The notes under the pieces were generated by a model. The model did not search any database, was not told the DNA's origin, and saw nothing but the letters and a program-made list of their open reading frames with translations. This document shows positions 15,905 through 23,520 of a stretch of 64,000 nt of DNA, in pieces. The first letter of the stretch is position 1, and each line of letters opens with the position of its first letter. Source of the stretch: Martinezella lusitana (GTDB taxonomy: Bacteria > Pseudomonadota > Alphaproteobacteria > Rhizobiales > Rhizobiaceae); contig NZ_WUEY01000006.1 of NCBI RefSeq assembly GCF_010668395.1, positions 124,001-188,000 of the forward strand, given 5' to 3'. The position numbers and the translations under genes are program-made.

Positions 15905-17016
15905 AATTCACTATCGAAAAGTCGGTCATCTCCAAGGCGATCTCCCACGCAACCGGTGTTGTTGAGAAGCGGAACACGATCCCAATTCTCGCCAACGTTG
16001 CGTTGAGCGCAAACGGAAGCAGCCTTTCGATGCGCGCGACCAACCTCGATATAGAGGTGAGCCTCACCGTCCCGGCCGAAGTTGCTGTAGGCGGCGAGAT
16101 CACGGCGCCGGCGCAACTGCTGAGCGATATCGTCCGTAAGATGTCGAGCGATGTTGTTTCCTTCGAACTGAGCTCGGACAAGTCGACGCTCTCGGTGGGC
16201 GCCGGCCGCTCAAAATTCAAACTGCAATGCCTACCCACCTCCGACTTCCCGGATATGAGTGCCGGCAAGTTCACGCATTCCTTCCAGATCGCGGCCGCCG
16301 ATCTGAAGATGCTGATCTCCAGGACACAGTTTGCGATCTCGACCGAGGAGACCCGCTATTATCTGAACGGCATCTTCATGCACACGGTTGAGGACATGGG
16401 CCGAGATGTCCTTCGCGCGGTTGCGACCGACGGCCATCGTCTTGCTCGAGCACAGATCGCCGCGCCGTCGGGTGCCTCGGGAATGCCTGGCATTATCATT
16501 CCAAGGAAGACGGTGGGAGCTTTCGAAAAGCTGCTCGACGCCGGCGTTGCTTCGATCGACGTTTCAGAAAACAAGATCCGGCTCCAGAGCGGGGACGTCG
16601 TGCTGCTGTCGAAGCTCATTGATGGCACATTCCCTGACTACACCCGTGTCATACCGACCAAGAACAACCTGATCGCCATTGCTGACTCGGACAAGATCAG
16701 GGCGGCGACCGACCGCGTGTCAACGATCTCCAGCGAACGCGGCCGGGCGGTCAAGATGACCTTTGATGAAAACAACCTGCACCTGGAGGTCAACAACCCA
16801 GATTCCGGCAGCGCCGACGATGACGTCGAAATCGATTTCCCGACGGATCAGCCGAGCATCGAGATCGGCTTCAATGCGAAGTACGTCAACGATATCCTCG
16901 TCAATATTCAATCCAAACGGGCGCGCATCAGCCTGTCGGATCCCGGCAGCCCGACCCTCATTCAGGACGAAGACGGCCCCGATGTCCTTTACGTCCTCAT
17001 GCCGATGAGGGTCTAA
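15901..17016 (+). CDS. dnaN: DNA polymerase III beta sliding clamp (phage-encoded)
   Basis: 371 aa, the normal length of bacterial DnaN with three homologous domains. Landmarks: MKFTIEKSVISKAISHATGV, RNTIPILANV, RAVATDGHRLA in the middle domain, SKLIDGTFPDYTRVIP, and the C-terminal YVLMPMRV that forms part of the partner-binding pocket. A longer upstream frame (from 15793) is ignored because the ATG at 15901 forms an ATGA overlap with the preceding stop. Sits in the replication/recombination operon, so it is a phage clamp rather than the chromosomal copy. Confidence 0.95.
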   Translation: MKFTIEKSVISKAISHATGVVEKRNTIPILANVALSANGSSLSMRATNLDIEVSLTVPAEVAVGGEITAPAQLLSDIVRKMSSDVVSFELSSDKSTLSVGAGRSKFKLQCLPTSDFPDMSAGKFTHSFQIAAADLKMLISRTQFAISTEETRYYLNGIFMHTVEDMGRDVLRAVATDGHRLARAQIAAPSGASGMPGIIIPRKTVGAFEKLLDAGVASIDVSENKIRLQSGDVVLLSKLIDGTFPDYTRVIPTKNNLIAIADSDKIRAATDRVSTISSERGRAVKMTFDENNLHLEVNNPDSGSADDDVEIDFPTDQPSIEIGFNAKYVNDILVNIQSKRARISLSDPGSPTLIQDEDGPDVLYVLMPMRV

Positions 17017-17379
17017 ATGGAGAAGATCGTGAATTCCGCGATTCAGGCGGACCAGTGGGACGAAGCCCTCCGCGGCAAGAAGATGTCCGATGTCACCGGA
17101 CGGACCATCTTCAAGTACCAGATGCCGGTCAAGGAACAGTTCACCCTCAAACTGCCGAAGGGCGCCGAGGTCATCCGGGTCGCGTCGATCCATGGCCTGT
17201 TCTGGCTCTGGGCCGTCGTCAGAACCGATGTGCCCGACGAGGAACGCCGGTTCTGGTCGTTCAAGTGCGGCGGCAAAATCCCTGACCACCTGCAGCTTCG
17301 GTACATCGGCCTCTGCACGATTTTCGTCCAGATGGACCTCGACCTCTACATTTTCGAGGAGGTCACCCATGGAGAATAG
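17017..17379 (+). CDS. Conserved hypothetical phage protein (DUF7352-like), 120 aa
   Basis: ATG abuts the dnaN stop. The core IFKYQMPVKEQFTLKLPKGA followed by VASIHGLFWLWAVV is a recurrent beta-rich phage domain found in many tailed phages; function unknown. The end overlaps the next gene by 11 bases. Confidence 0.7.
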   Translation: MEKIVNSAIQADQWDEALRGKKMSDVTGRTIFKYQMPVKEQFTLKLPKGAEVIRVASIHGLFWLWAVVRTDVPDEERRFWSFKCGGKIPDHLQLRYIGLCTIFVQMDLDLYIFEEVTHGE

Positions 17380-18010
17380 ATACGGCGTTGCCCCGCTGGA
17401 TCTTGGGCTGCTGGACCTTTCCTTCCCCGAGATGATGTTCTGGCTGTACTGCCCAGTAAAGCTGCCGGGTTGTTTTCCTGTATCCCTGCCCGAGAACCTA
17501 CGCCAGTTCGCGCCCTTCCTCTCGAAGGTATATCAGACCATCCAGCAGCCTCGCTGGAATGACAGTTACATCTACCTGACCGCCAAGACCCTCTATGTCA
17601 CGGCAGACAACCCCGGCAACCGGCCTGGCTGGCATTCCGACGGCTTCATGACCGACGACCTGAACTTCATCTGGTCAGACTGCAATGGGACGCTTTTCTG
17701 GGAACCAGATGAACGGATCGGTTTCACGCAAGATCATCATGCGTCATTAGCTGAGATGGAAGCGGCGGCGGAGCCCGACGTCGACCATCATCGCATTTAT
17801 CCAGACAAGCACCTTCTCTTGCTGGACCAAGGGGTAATCCACCGCGTCGCCAATGTGAAGCAGCCTGGCATGCGCACCTTCGTCAAGGTGTCTGTGTCCC
17901 GCCACAAATACAATCTGGTCGGAAATTCCATCAACCATGCTCTCTCCCTGCCCGCGGACTATGTCGAGCGGTCGGAGGGACGCAACCATCCGATCGGAGG
18001 CGCCTTATGA
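17369..18010 (+). CDS. 2-oxoglutarate/Fe(II) oxygenase-like protein
   Basis: 213 aa from the ATG at 17369, preceded by GAGGAGG. It shows the iron-binding facial triad in the right order: HSD (His89, Asp91), a distal His158 in GVIHRV, and an Arg169 in GMRTFVK placed as the 2-oxoglutarate anchor. The GWHSDGF context and the length fit a double-stranded beta-helix dioxygenase. Substrate unknown. The next gene is also a cupin-like beta-helix protein, overlapping by four bases. Because the phage also encodes a C5-cytosine methyltransferase, oxidation of a modified base is one possibility, but protein or small-molecule substrates are equally open. Confidence 0.55.
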   Translation: MENRYGVAPLDLGLLDLSFPEMMFWLYCPVKLPGCFPVSLPENLRQFAPFLSKVYQTIQQPRWNDSYIYLTAKTLYVTADNPGNRPGWHSDGFMTDDLNFIWSDCNGTLFWEPDERIGFTQDHHASLAEMEAAAEPDVDHHRIYPDKHLLLLDQGVIHRVANVKQPGMRTFVKVSVSRHKYNLVGNSINHALSLPADYVERSEGRNHPIGGAL

Positions 18011-18594
18011 TTGAGCACGATCCCATCGAAATCATGCGAGAAAACTCATACCAGAACTTTCATGTCAAAGGGTTCGACTACCTTTGTCTGTTCCGCTCGC
18101 CAGCGTGGACACGCAAGGTCTATTTTTTCAACGGCGACATCTCGAAGTTGCCCGAGATCGTAAACCCCCATGATCATCGTTACGACTTTGCGACCACGGT
18201 GATCGCCGGCGCCATTTCGAATTCTTACTATTCCGAAGACCCGGCCGGCGATCTCTATGAGGAGTTCGAATGGCGAACGCCTCTACTTGGCGGCAACGGC
18301 TTTGAGTGGAAGCGAGAAACGCACCTCCTGGAAGAGCAAGGCTTCGTTCTCCGTCGAGGAGAGTCTTATCGCATGAATACCGATCAACTCCACACTATCC
18401 GTGTCCACGCTGACCAGACAATCATCGTTCTCGACCAGTGGGCGGACAAGGTACCTGCGGATGTACCAACGCGGACTTTTATGCACACTAAGTCGCCCCC
18501 GTCGATCGACGGTCTCTACGACCGCTTTTCCGAGGACGCCTTACAGTCACGTCTGAGGCAGTACCTCGCTGCAGTAGAGGATTCCAGAGCATGA
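18007..18594 (+). CDS. Cupin-like phage protein, 195 aa
   Basis: Contains two cupin-type motifs: NPHDHRYDFATTVIAG (His-x-His, Asp) and RRGESYRMNTDQLHTIRVH, with the second His in a TDQLHTI element. The rest is beta-rich. Cupin metal-binding proteins include dioxygenases and isomerases; no specific activity can be assigned. Co-translated with the oxygenase-like gene (ATGA overlap) and the following gene (ATGA at 18591). Confidence 0.5.
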   Translation: MIEHDPIEIMRENSYQNFHVKGFDYLCLFRSPAWTRKVYFFNGDISKLPEIVNPHDHRYDFATTVIAGAISNSYYSEDPAGDLYEEFEWRTPLLGGNGFEWKRETHLLEEQGFVLRRGESYRMNTDQLHTIRVHADQTIIVLDQWADKVPADVPTRTFMHTKSPPSIDGLYDRFSEDALQSRLRQYLAAVEDSRA

Positions 18595-19193
18595 CCGAGG
18601 GACACTTTAAGCGCCCGGCGCCGTTGCCCATGCCGGCCTACGAGCCACTGATCGTCACACCGGTCGCCTCGAAGAAAAGGCCCGGGAACGTTATCGCGTT
18701 CATCGGTCGCCAGATGTGCTTCTTTGAAAAGGAGAAGCCACAGCCGGCCGTCGACGTTCCGATCGAGGTTATGATCCTTTGCCCTATATATGGGCGCAAT
18801 GCGGAAGGTGTGATCGAGCACCATCGCGTATTTGCTTTGGTTCTCCGAGTGGTCACCGAAGAATGGACGCTGATTGAGCACGACGGCTTCGAGTGCGCCG
18901 GCTCAATGTGCAGCACCACGGCCCGAATGACGGGCCCGAAGCACCTCATTGAAACTCGTGGCAGCAGGATTGGTCCGTGGCTGACCCCAGGCCGCAGCCA
19001 GATCTTCGAAGCAGACAACGTCAATGCTGGCTCAACATGGCGCCAGCCATACGTAGCGCTGCGTCCCGGTAAGGCGTGGGTTTCCACCAAAAAGTTAACT
19101 GGCGGCGACTTCCCGCTGCGGGTTGAAGGCCTCGCGCGGGTCGAGGACGGGATGTACGCGCACGCCGTCAAGAAGGACGAGGTGCCGGCTTGA
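18591..19193 (+). CDS. Hypothetical phage protein, 200 aa
   Basis: No family recognised. Pro-rich N-terminus, then a mixed alpha/beta body with MILCPIYGRN and VTEEWTLIEHDGFECAG. The start overlaps the previous stop, and the end overlaps the TTG start of the ASCH gene. Confidence 0.65.
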   Translation: MTEGHFKRPAPLPMPAYEPLIVTPVASKKRPGNVIAFIGRQMCFFEKEKPQPAVDVPIEVMILCPIYGRNAEGVIEHHRVFALVLRVVTEEWTLIEHDGFECAGSMCSTTARMTGPKHLIETRGSRIGPWLTPGRSQIFEADNVNAGSTWRQPYVALRPGKAWVSTKKLTGGDFPLRVEGLARVEDGMYAHAVKKDEVPA

Positions 19194-19612
19194 TCTACCC
19201 TCACCTTCCGAAATTGGCACTTTCCATTCGTCAACCTTGGGCGTGGCTCATTGTTGAAGGTTACAAACCTATCGAGAACCGCGACTGGAAGCCGTGGAAC
19301 CCCGGTCTCAAATTCCGAGGCGAGTTCGCAATCCATTGCGGCATGCAGGTTGAAGAGAGCTGTGCAATCTCGTTGGCACGCGGATATCACCCCGTCACGA
19401 ATGAGCGGCAAGTGTTTCCGGTACCAGCGAGATATCAAACCGGCGGCATAGTCGGCACTGGTGAGATCGTCGACATCGTGACGTTTCACGACGACGACTA
19501 CTTCGTCGGCGTCTACGGCTTGGTTATCGCGAATGCCAAACCCGTTGATTTCATCGCCGTCAAAGGCGCGCTCGGCTTCTTTGACTGGCGCAAGAAACTG
19601 GAGGCCGCATGA
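19190..19612 (+). CDS. ASCH-domain protein
   Basis: 140 aa; TTG start overlapping the preceding TGA, with GAGGTG upstream. The N-terminus LALSIRQPWAWLIVEGYKPI plus ENRDW is the hallmark of ASCH/PUA-like domains; FRGEFAIHCG and GGIVGTGEIVDIV complete the barrel. ASCH proteins bind RNA or modified nucleotides and are common in phages. Role here not known. Confidence 0.8.
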   Translation: MIYPHLPKLALSIRQPWAWLIVEGYKPIENRDWKPWNPGLKFRGEFAIHCGMQVEESCAISLARGYHPVTNERQVFPVPARYQTGGIVGTGEIVDIVTFHDDDYFVGVYGLVIANAKPVDFIAVKGALGFFDWRKKLEAA

Positions 19613-19770
19613 TCAGAATACCGTTCATCCTCATTTTCCTCGTGCAGATCTGCATCATCTTTTTGATGGGATGCTTCGTCTACGCGCTCGTCTTCCATCC
19701 CGAGGCTATTGGCGCGACCGCCGCTCGGATCATTGTCGGCTTTCAACAAGCGTTTGGTGGTCGGCCATGA
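19609..19770 (+). CDS. Small single-span membrane protein, 53 aa
   Basis: ATG overlaps the ASCH stop (ATGA). Product starts MIRIPFILIFLVQICIIFLM, a long hydrophobic membrane span, followed by a short amphipathic tail ending FGGRP. Its own stop overlaps the next ATG. The unbroken overlap chain supports it as real. Confidence 0.65.
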   Translation: MIRIPFILIFLVQICIIFLMGCFVYALVFHPEAIGATAARIIVGFQQAFGGRP

Positions 19771-20159
19771 CCCCCGCTCCTGTCCGTTTGCGGCTTTCCC
19801 GGCTTGCCGGCTTTGACCTTCAGGCGCTGGCGCGGGCGACGAATGGGCTCGCCGCCGTTAACGTGGCTCGCCCGTCCGAATGGGGAAACCCTTTCGTAGT
19901 CGGTGGCCCGGTGGACAAGAAGCAGGCGAAGCGCTGGGGCTGGTGGCCACTGGGCTTTCCAGACTATGTGGCGCCCGACAACGAAGCTGCGGTCCGTCGC
20001 TTCGCCGCCGTGCTCGCTGGAGATCAGGCGATCCATCGCCATGTGCAGGCAAAGCTCGCCGGCAGGAACCTTGCCTGCTGGTGCAGCGCGACCGAAGCCT
20101 GCCACGCAGACGTTCTGCTGAAGCTTGCCAACCCTTCCTGTGAGGAGGTGAAGCAGTGA
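19767..20159 (+). CDS. DUF4326-domain phage protein
   Basis: 130 aa. Recognised by NVARPSEWGNPFVVGG near residue 31 and the C-terminal GRNLACWCSATEACHADVLL, which carries two to three conserved Cys and a His (possible metal site). DUF4326 is widespread in phages with unknown function. The next gene starts at a GTG overlapping its stop. Confidence 0.85.
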   Translation: MTPAPVRLRLSRLAGFDLQALARATNGLAAVNVARPSEWGNPFVVGGPVDKKQAKRWGWWPLGFPDYVAPDNEAAVRRFAAVLAGDQAIHRHVQAKLAGRNLACWCSATEACHADVLLKLANPSCEEVKQ

Positions 20160-20827
20160 CGGCAGCACCAATAGCAATTCCGAACATTCTCTTCCTGGAT
20201 CTGCAGACCAGCGGGCTCTATCTCCGTAACGAGTCAATCGACAGCAATCAGCAGCCGTGGGCGCCCTATATCGCCGCGATGCAATGCAATGGCGGCGGCC
20301 AGGTCATCAACCACTTCGCCGCGTTCATCAAGCCTGACGGCCGGATGGTGAAGGGAGGAGCGCTCGAGAAGCACGGCATCGATCACAAACTGTGTGGTCG
20401 CGTCGGAATTCCGGAGTCCCGCGCACTTGGGATACTCTCTGATATGTTGAAGGTTGGGCCGTTCGAGTCCGAAATGAAAGTCGTCACTTATGGTGACATG
20501 GACAAGATGGTTGTTGCCAGCCTGTTCGCTCGCTTCGCGGTATCCCTCAGCAAGCCGTCGAGCGCCTTCGACCGCCTTTGGCTTACCCGGCCGATGACAA
20601 CGTTTATCGATCTGCAGAAGCCGTACGCTCAGCAGATCTGCAAGCTAGAGAGCGAGGTGTCCGACGCCACAGAGTACCGCTGGCCGCGGTTTGGCGAGGC
20701 CGTTGAAGGAATCCTGGGCCGGCAGCCGAACGAACACCGTGACAGTCTGCAAGACATTCTACTGCTCAAGGAAATGTATTTCGACCTGGCTCGCCGGGGC
20801 TTTTTTCCGGAGGTGAATGCGGCATGA
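20156..20827 (+). CDS. Degenerate DEDD exonuclease-like protein
   Basis: 223 aa; GTG start in a GTGA overlap. The N-terminal strand FLDLQTSG sits where DEDD exonucleases have D-x-E-x-T-G, but the catalytic Glu is Gln (residue 17). VTYGDMDKMVV could supply the Exo II Asp and HRDSLQDILL the Exo III His/Asp. The fold therefore seems kept while one catalytic carboxylate is lost, suggesting reduced or no nuclease activity. Could be a binding or regulatory derivative. Confidence 0.55.
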   Translation: MTAAPIAIPNILFLDLQTSGLYLRNESIDSNQQPWAPYIAAMQCNGGGQVINHFAAFIKPDGRMVKGGALEKHGIDHKLCGRVGIPESRALGILSDMLKVGPFESEMKVVTYGDMDKMVVASLFARFAVSLSKPSSAFDRLWLTRPMTTFIDLQKPYAQQICKLESEVSDATEYRWPRFGEAVEGILGRQPNEHRDSLQDILLLKEMYFDLARRGFFPEVNAA

Positions 20828-21165
20828 TTGAGATCATCAAGTCGCTGATAACCCGTTTTCGTTGGCAATGGGTCGGAACCGTCGAGGGCCAAACTCAACT
20901 CACCGACGAGAACGGCCACCCCATCAAAGCTGGGGCTTGCAAAAACGCCTACTGGAACTTGTACGTTCGCGGCGACGGAAGGCGGGCTTTTGAGGAAGTC
21001 GGCAATGTCTACCGCTATCACGCGTCGCAGGCATGCCGCCGCACCAAAGCGCAAATCGATGCTTGGAAGTTTGGCGGACCGCTACCGCCGCTGCTGTACA
21101 AACCGACGCCGCCAGCACCGCGAGGAAAATTGGTGCTGTTCCCCGGTGGGAAAAAGGATCACTGA
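20824..21165 (+). CDS. Hypothetical phage protein, 113 aa
   Basis: Beta-rich N-terminal half (WQWVGTVEGQTQLTDENG), then a basic helix (RYHASQACRRTKAQIDAW) and a Pro-rich tail. No family recognised. The ATG overlaps the preceding TGA, and the stop overlaps the helicase ATG (TGATG). Confidence 0.65.
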   Translation: MIEIIKSLITRFRWQWVGTVEGQTQLTDENGHPIKAGACKNAYWNLYVRGDGRRAFEEVGNVYRYHASQACRRTKAQIDAWKFGGPLPPLLYKPTPPAPRGKLVLFPGGKKDH

Positions 21166-22271
21166 TGCAGTTCTCACCTCAACAATCCAGAGCGATCGAC
21201 CAGGTCGCAGCATGGTTCCGGGACGGCGGGAAGCCGGTATTCCGTGTATTCGGCTACGCCGGCACAGGTAAGACGACTCTTGCCCGCCATTTCGCCGAAA
21301 CAGTCAAAGGTTCGGTCCAATACGCTGCGTTCACCGGCAAAGCAGCGATGGTGATGCGGAAGAACGGTTGCGCAGGCGCAACCACGATCCATAGCCTGAT
21401 CTACAAATTCGAGCAGGACGAAGAGACCGGCATCACCAAATACACTCGCCGGCCACGCTTCGAAATGGAGAAGATCAAACTCATCATCATCGATGAGTGC
21501 TCCATGGTCTACGAGGAGCTCGGCCGCGACCTTCAGGCGTACGGGATACCAATCCTGGTACTGGGAGATCCTGGCCAGCTGCCGCCAGTGAACGGCGGAG
21601 GCTATTTCACTGATCATGAACCCGACGTCATGCTCGAGGAGATCCATCGCCAAGCGGCCGACAACCCGATCGTCCGGATCGCGACCGATGTTCGCGAGGG
21701 TCGTCGTCTTGAACGAGGCGACTACGGCGCGGTGCGGATCATCTCACCCAAGGAGATTGACGCATCGCTCGTCACCGGAGCCGACCAGGTCCTCGTAGGC
21801 GTCAACAAGACCCGCCATCGCTACAATGAACGACTTCGCCAGCTCGCCGGCCGCACGTCCCCCATGCCGGAAGTAGGCGACCGCCTTGTCGCGCTAAAGA
21901 ACGAACACGCACTCGGCATTCTCAACGGTGGCCTTTGGGAGGTGCTCGAGCTGAAGAACCGTCGACGCGGCGCCGTCAATGATCATTGCGTGAGTATGAT
22001 CGTGAAGTCTTTGGATTTCGAGGGCACGGAGCCGCGCAAGGTTCGATGCCGCCAAGAGCTTTTCGTTGGCAAGGGCAACGAAGTTTCCTGGAAGGAGCTC
22101 CGCGGAACACAGCAGTTCGACTTCGGGTATGCCCTAACGGTCCACAAGAGCCAGGGCAGCCAATGGAACAACGTGTGCCTCTTCGATGAAAGCACGGCGT
22201 TCCCAGAGCGCGGGCGCCATCTTTACACTGGCATCACAAGGGCGGCCGAACGGCTGACAATCGTTGCTTGA
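21165..22271 (+). CDS. RecD/Dda-type ATP-dependent DNA helicase
   Basis: 368 aa from the ATG at 21165. Superfamily 1B motifs in order: Q-motif FSPQQSRAI, Walker A GYAGTGKTT (30-38), Walker B LIIIDECSM, motif III LGDPGQLPPV, and the C-terminal DFGYALTVHKSQGSQW (motif V) and YTGITRAAERL (motif VI). Small like T4 Dda and phage RecD-like helicases. Expected 5'-3' helicase in replication start or recombination, consistent with the clamp and RecE/RecT genes upstream. Coupled to the next gene by a TTGA overlap. Confidence 0.92.
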   Translation: MQFSPQQSRAIDQVAAWFRDGGKPVFRVFGYAGTGKTTLARHFAETVKGSVQYAAFTGKAAMVMRKNGCAGATTIHSLIYKFEQDEETGITKYTRRPRFEMEKIKLIIIDECSMVYEELGRDLQAYGIPILVLGDPGQLPPVNGGGYFTDHEPDVMLEEIHRQAADNPIVRIATDVREGRRLERGDYGAVRIISPKEIDASLVTGADQVLVGVNKTRHRYNERLRQLAGRTSPMPEVGDRLVALKNEHALGILNGGLWEVLELKNRRRGAVNDHCVSMIVKSLDFEGTEPRKVRCRQELFVGKGNEVSWKELRGTQQFDFGYALTVHKSQGSQWNNVCLFDESTAFPERGRHLYTGITRAAERLTIVA

Positions 22272-22699
22272 GCGATCGTCACTGTGAGGAGTTTCTGGAG
22301 TTTTGCGAGCGATACGGGGACGATTTCGCCGCCGGGATTCTGGAAGATATATGTTGCCATGAGACGGGCCGAGAATGGCCTTGGCGGATCACTGATTTCC
22401 ATCGCGAGATTCATGATCGCGAAGGGAACAATGAAACGTTGACCGGGCACGTTCGATACCGGGCAAAAGCATGGTCGTTTGAAGTTCAGAACGGCAACTG
22501 GAACGGAACGGAAGTTCAAAATTGGGAGCGATCCTCGTTGATGTCGGCGTGGCCTCCCCCAAATCAATCCCATTGGCTCTACGCCGATGTGAAGGCAATC
22601 GGTGTCCGATTGATTGTCTCTGGAACGCGAGCAGCGCTGACGAAGCGGTACCTGAAAATGATGGCGTCAGAGCGGATTCCCAAACGACGAGGATGTTGA
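22268..22699 (+). CDS. Hypothetical phage protein, 143 aa
   Basis: TTG start overlapping the helicase stop. Acidic N-terminus with several Cys (CEEFLEFCERYG, EDICCHETG), Trp-rich middle, basic C-terminus. No family recognised. Confidence 0.55.
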   Translation: MSDRHCEEFLEFCERYGDDFAAGILEDICCHETGREWPWRITDFHREIHDREGNNETLTGHVRYRAKAWSFEVQNGNWNGTEVQNWERSSLMSAWPPPNQSHWLYADVKAIGVRLIVSGTRAALTKRYLKMMASERIPKRRGC

Positions 22700-22906
22700 A
22701 TGAAGCTTCAGCTTCGCAACCTGGAAAAGGGTAATGACCTTGAAGTTCGAATGGCAACGCATGACGGATATATATGGCATCCTGCCGTCATAACTCACAT
22801 CGATCCGGACTTTATATTCGCACGTTATGCTTCGGGACATTCGGTGAAAATCCGGCGCAATGACTTCGAGAAATATAGGCTTCCGAGAGCGAAGAACTGT
22901 GGCTGA
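22700..22906 (+). CDS. Hypothetical phage protein, 68 aa
   Basis: ATG immediately after the previous stop. Tudor/SH3-like beta pattern (DGYIWHPAVITHIDPDFIFA, then KIRRNDFEKYR). Short conserved phage-type protein, function unknown. Confidence 0.6.
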   Translation: MKLQLRNLEKGNDLEVRMATHDGYIWHPAVITHIDPDFIFARYASGHSVKIRRNDFEKYRLPRAKNCG

Positions 22907-23201
22907 CCGGATCGGGTGTTGCGTTCCATTTTGCCGTCGCACCGTCAAGAATGATGGAAGCTTCCAGGAATGGATATGCGGGAAACACTGGCCGCTTGTT
23001 CCACGGCACATCAAAGCCGAATGGCGGACAGTCAAGAAGCGAGTGAGGTTGATTCTTCGGAAGAAGCCAGAGTACGCCGAATTCTGGAAGATGCCGAAGG
23101 GAAACGCTCGAAATTCGGCGGCCGTGATTTGGCGCCGGCACCACAACGCCTGGAAGAAATGTAAGAACGCGGCGATCGAAGCCGCAGCGGGGGTCGGATG
23201 A
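22899..23201 (+). CDS. Small zinc-finger-like phage protein, 100 aa
   Basis: GTG start overlapping the previous gene by 8 bases; a longer frame from 22860 lacks support. Cys/His pattern GCCVPFCRR and ICGKHW suggests a zinc-binding knuckle at the N-terminus; the rest is very basic (RTVKKRVRLILRKK, IWRRHHNAWKKCK), consistent with nucleic-acid binding. Function unknown. Confidence 0.6.
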   Translation: MADRIGCCVPFCRRTVKNDGSFQEWICGKHWPLVPRHIKAEWRTVKKRVRLILRKKPEYAEFWKMPKGNARNSAAVIWRRHHNAWKKCKNAAIEAAAGVG

Positions 23202-23413
23202 TGAGAACGAGATACAAGGTGATCACCCTTGAAATTGAATGCCAATGCGGCAACTGCGAGGGCGACGAAACCTTCATTGTTGTGGAGGAAAGCCTCACGG
23301 AGAAGCAGTTCGTCGAGAGCGGAAATAGTCCAGATCTGGTTCTCTGCGAATGCGATAGCGAAGAGAAGGCAATCTTCATCGCTAGCTCAATGAACAAGCT
23401 GGCTATGAACTGA
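23198..23413 (+). CDS. Hypothetical phage protein, 71 aa
   Basis: ATGATG start overlapping the previous TGA. Acidic, with a Cys cluster (ECQCGNC) and a later CEC pair that could bind metal. No family recognised. Confidence 0.55.
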   Translation: MMRTRYKVITLEIECQCGNCEGDETFIVVEESLTEKQFVESGNSPDLVLCECDSEEKAIFIASSMNKLAMN

Positions 23414-23421
23414 GTTGCTGC

Positions 23422-23520
23422 ATGCTTGATATCCCGAATTCGTTTCATTCCGAGCGTTCAGAGCGCGGCATCGCCACCGCGGCAGAAGCCCAAGGCATAG
23501 GAGTGCATGTCGATGGCTGA
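23422..23520 (+). CDS. Possible 32-aa ORF before the DUF5131 gene
   Basis: MLDIPNSFHSERSERG start; the stop overlaps the start of the next gene, continuing the pattern of coupled genes. No ribosome site or family visible, so this is tentative. Confidence 0.25.
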   Translation: MLDIPNSFHSERSERGIATAAEAQGIGVHVDG

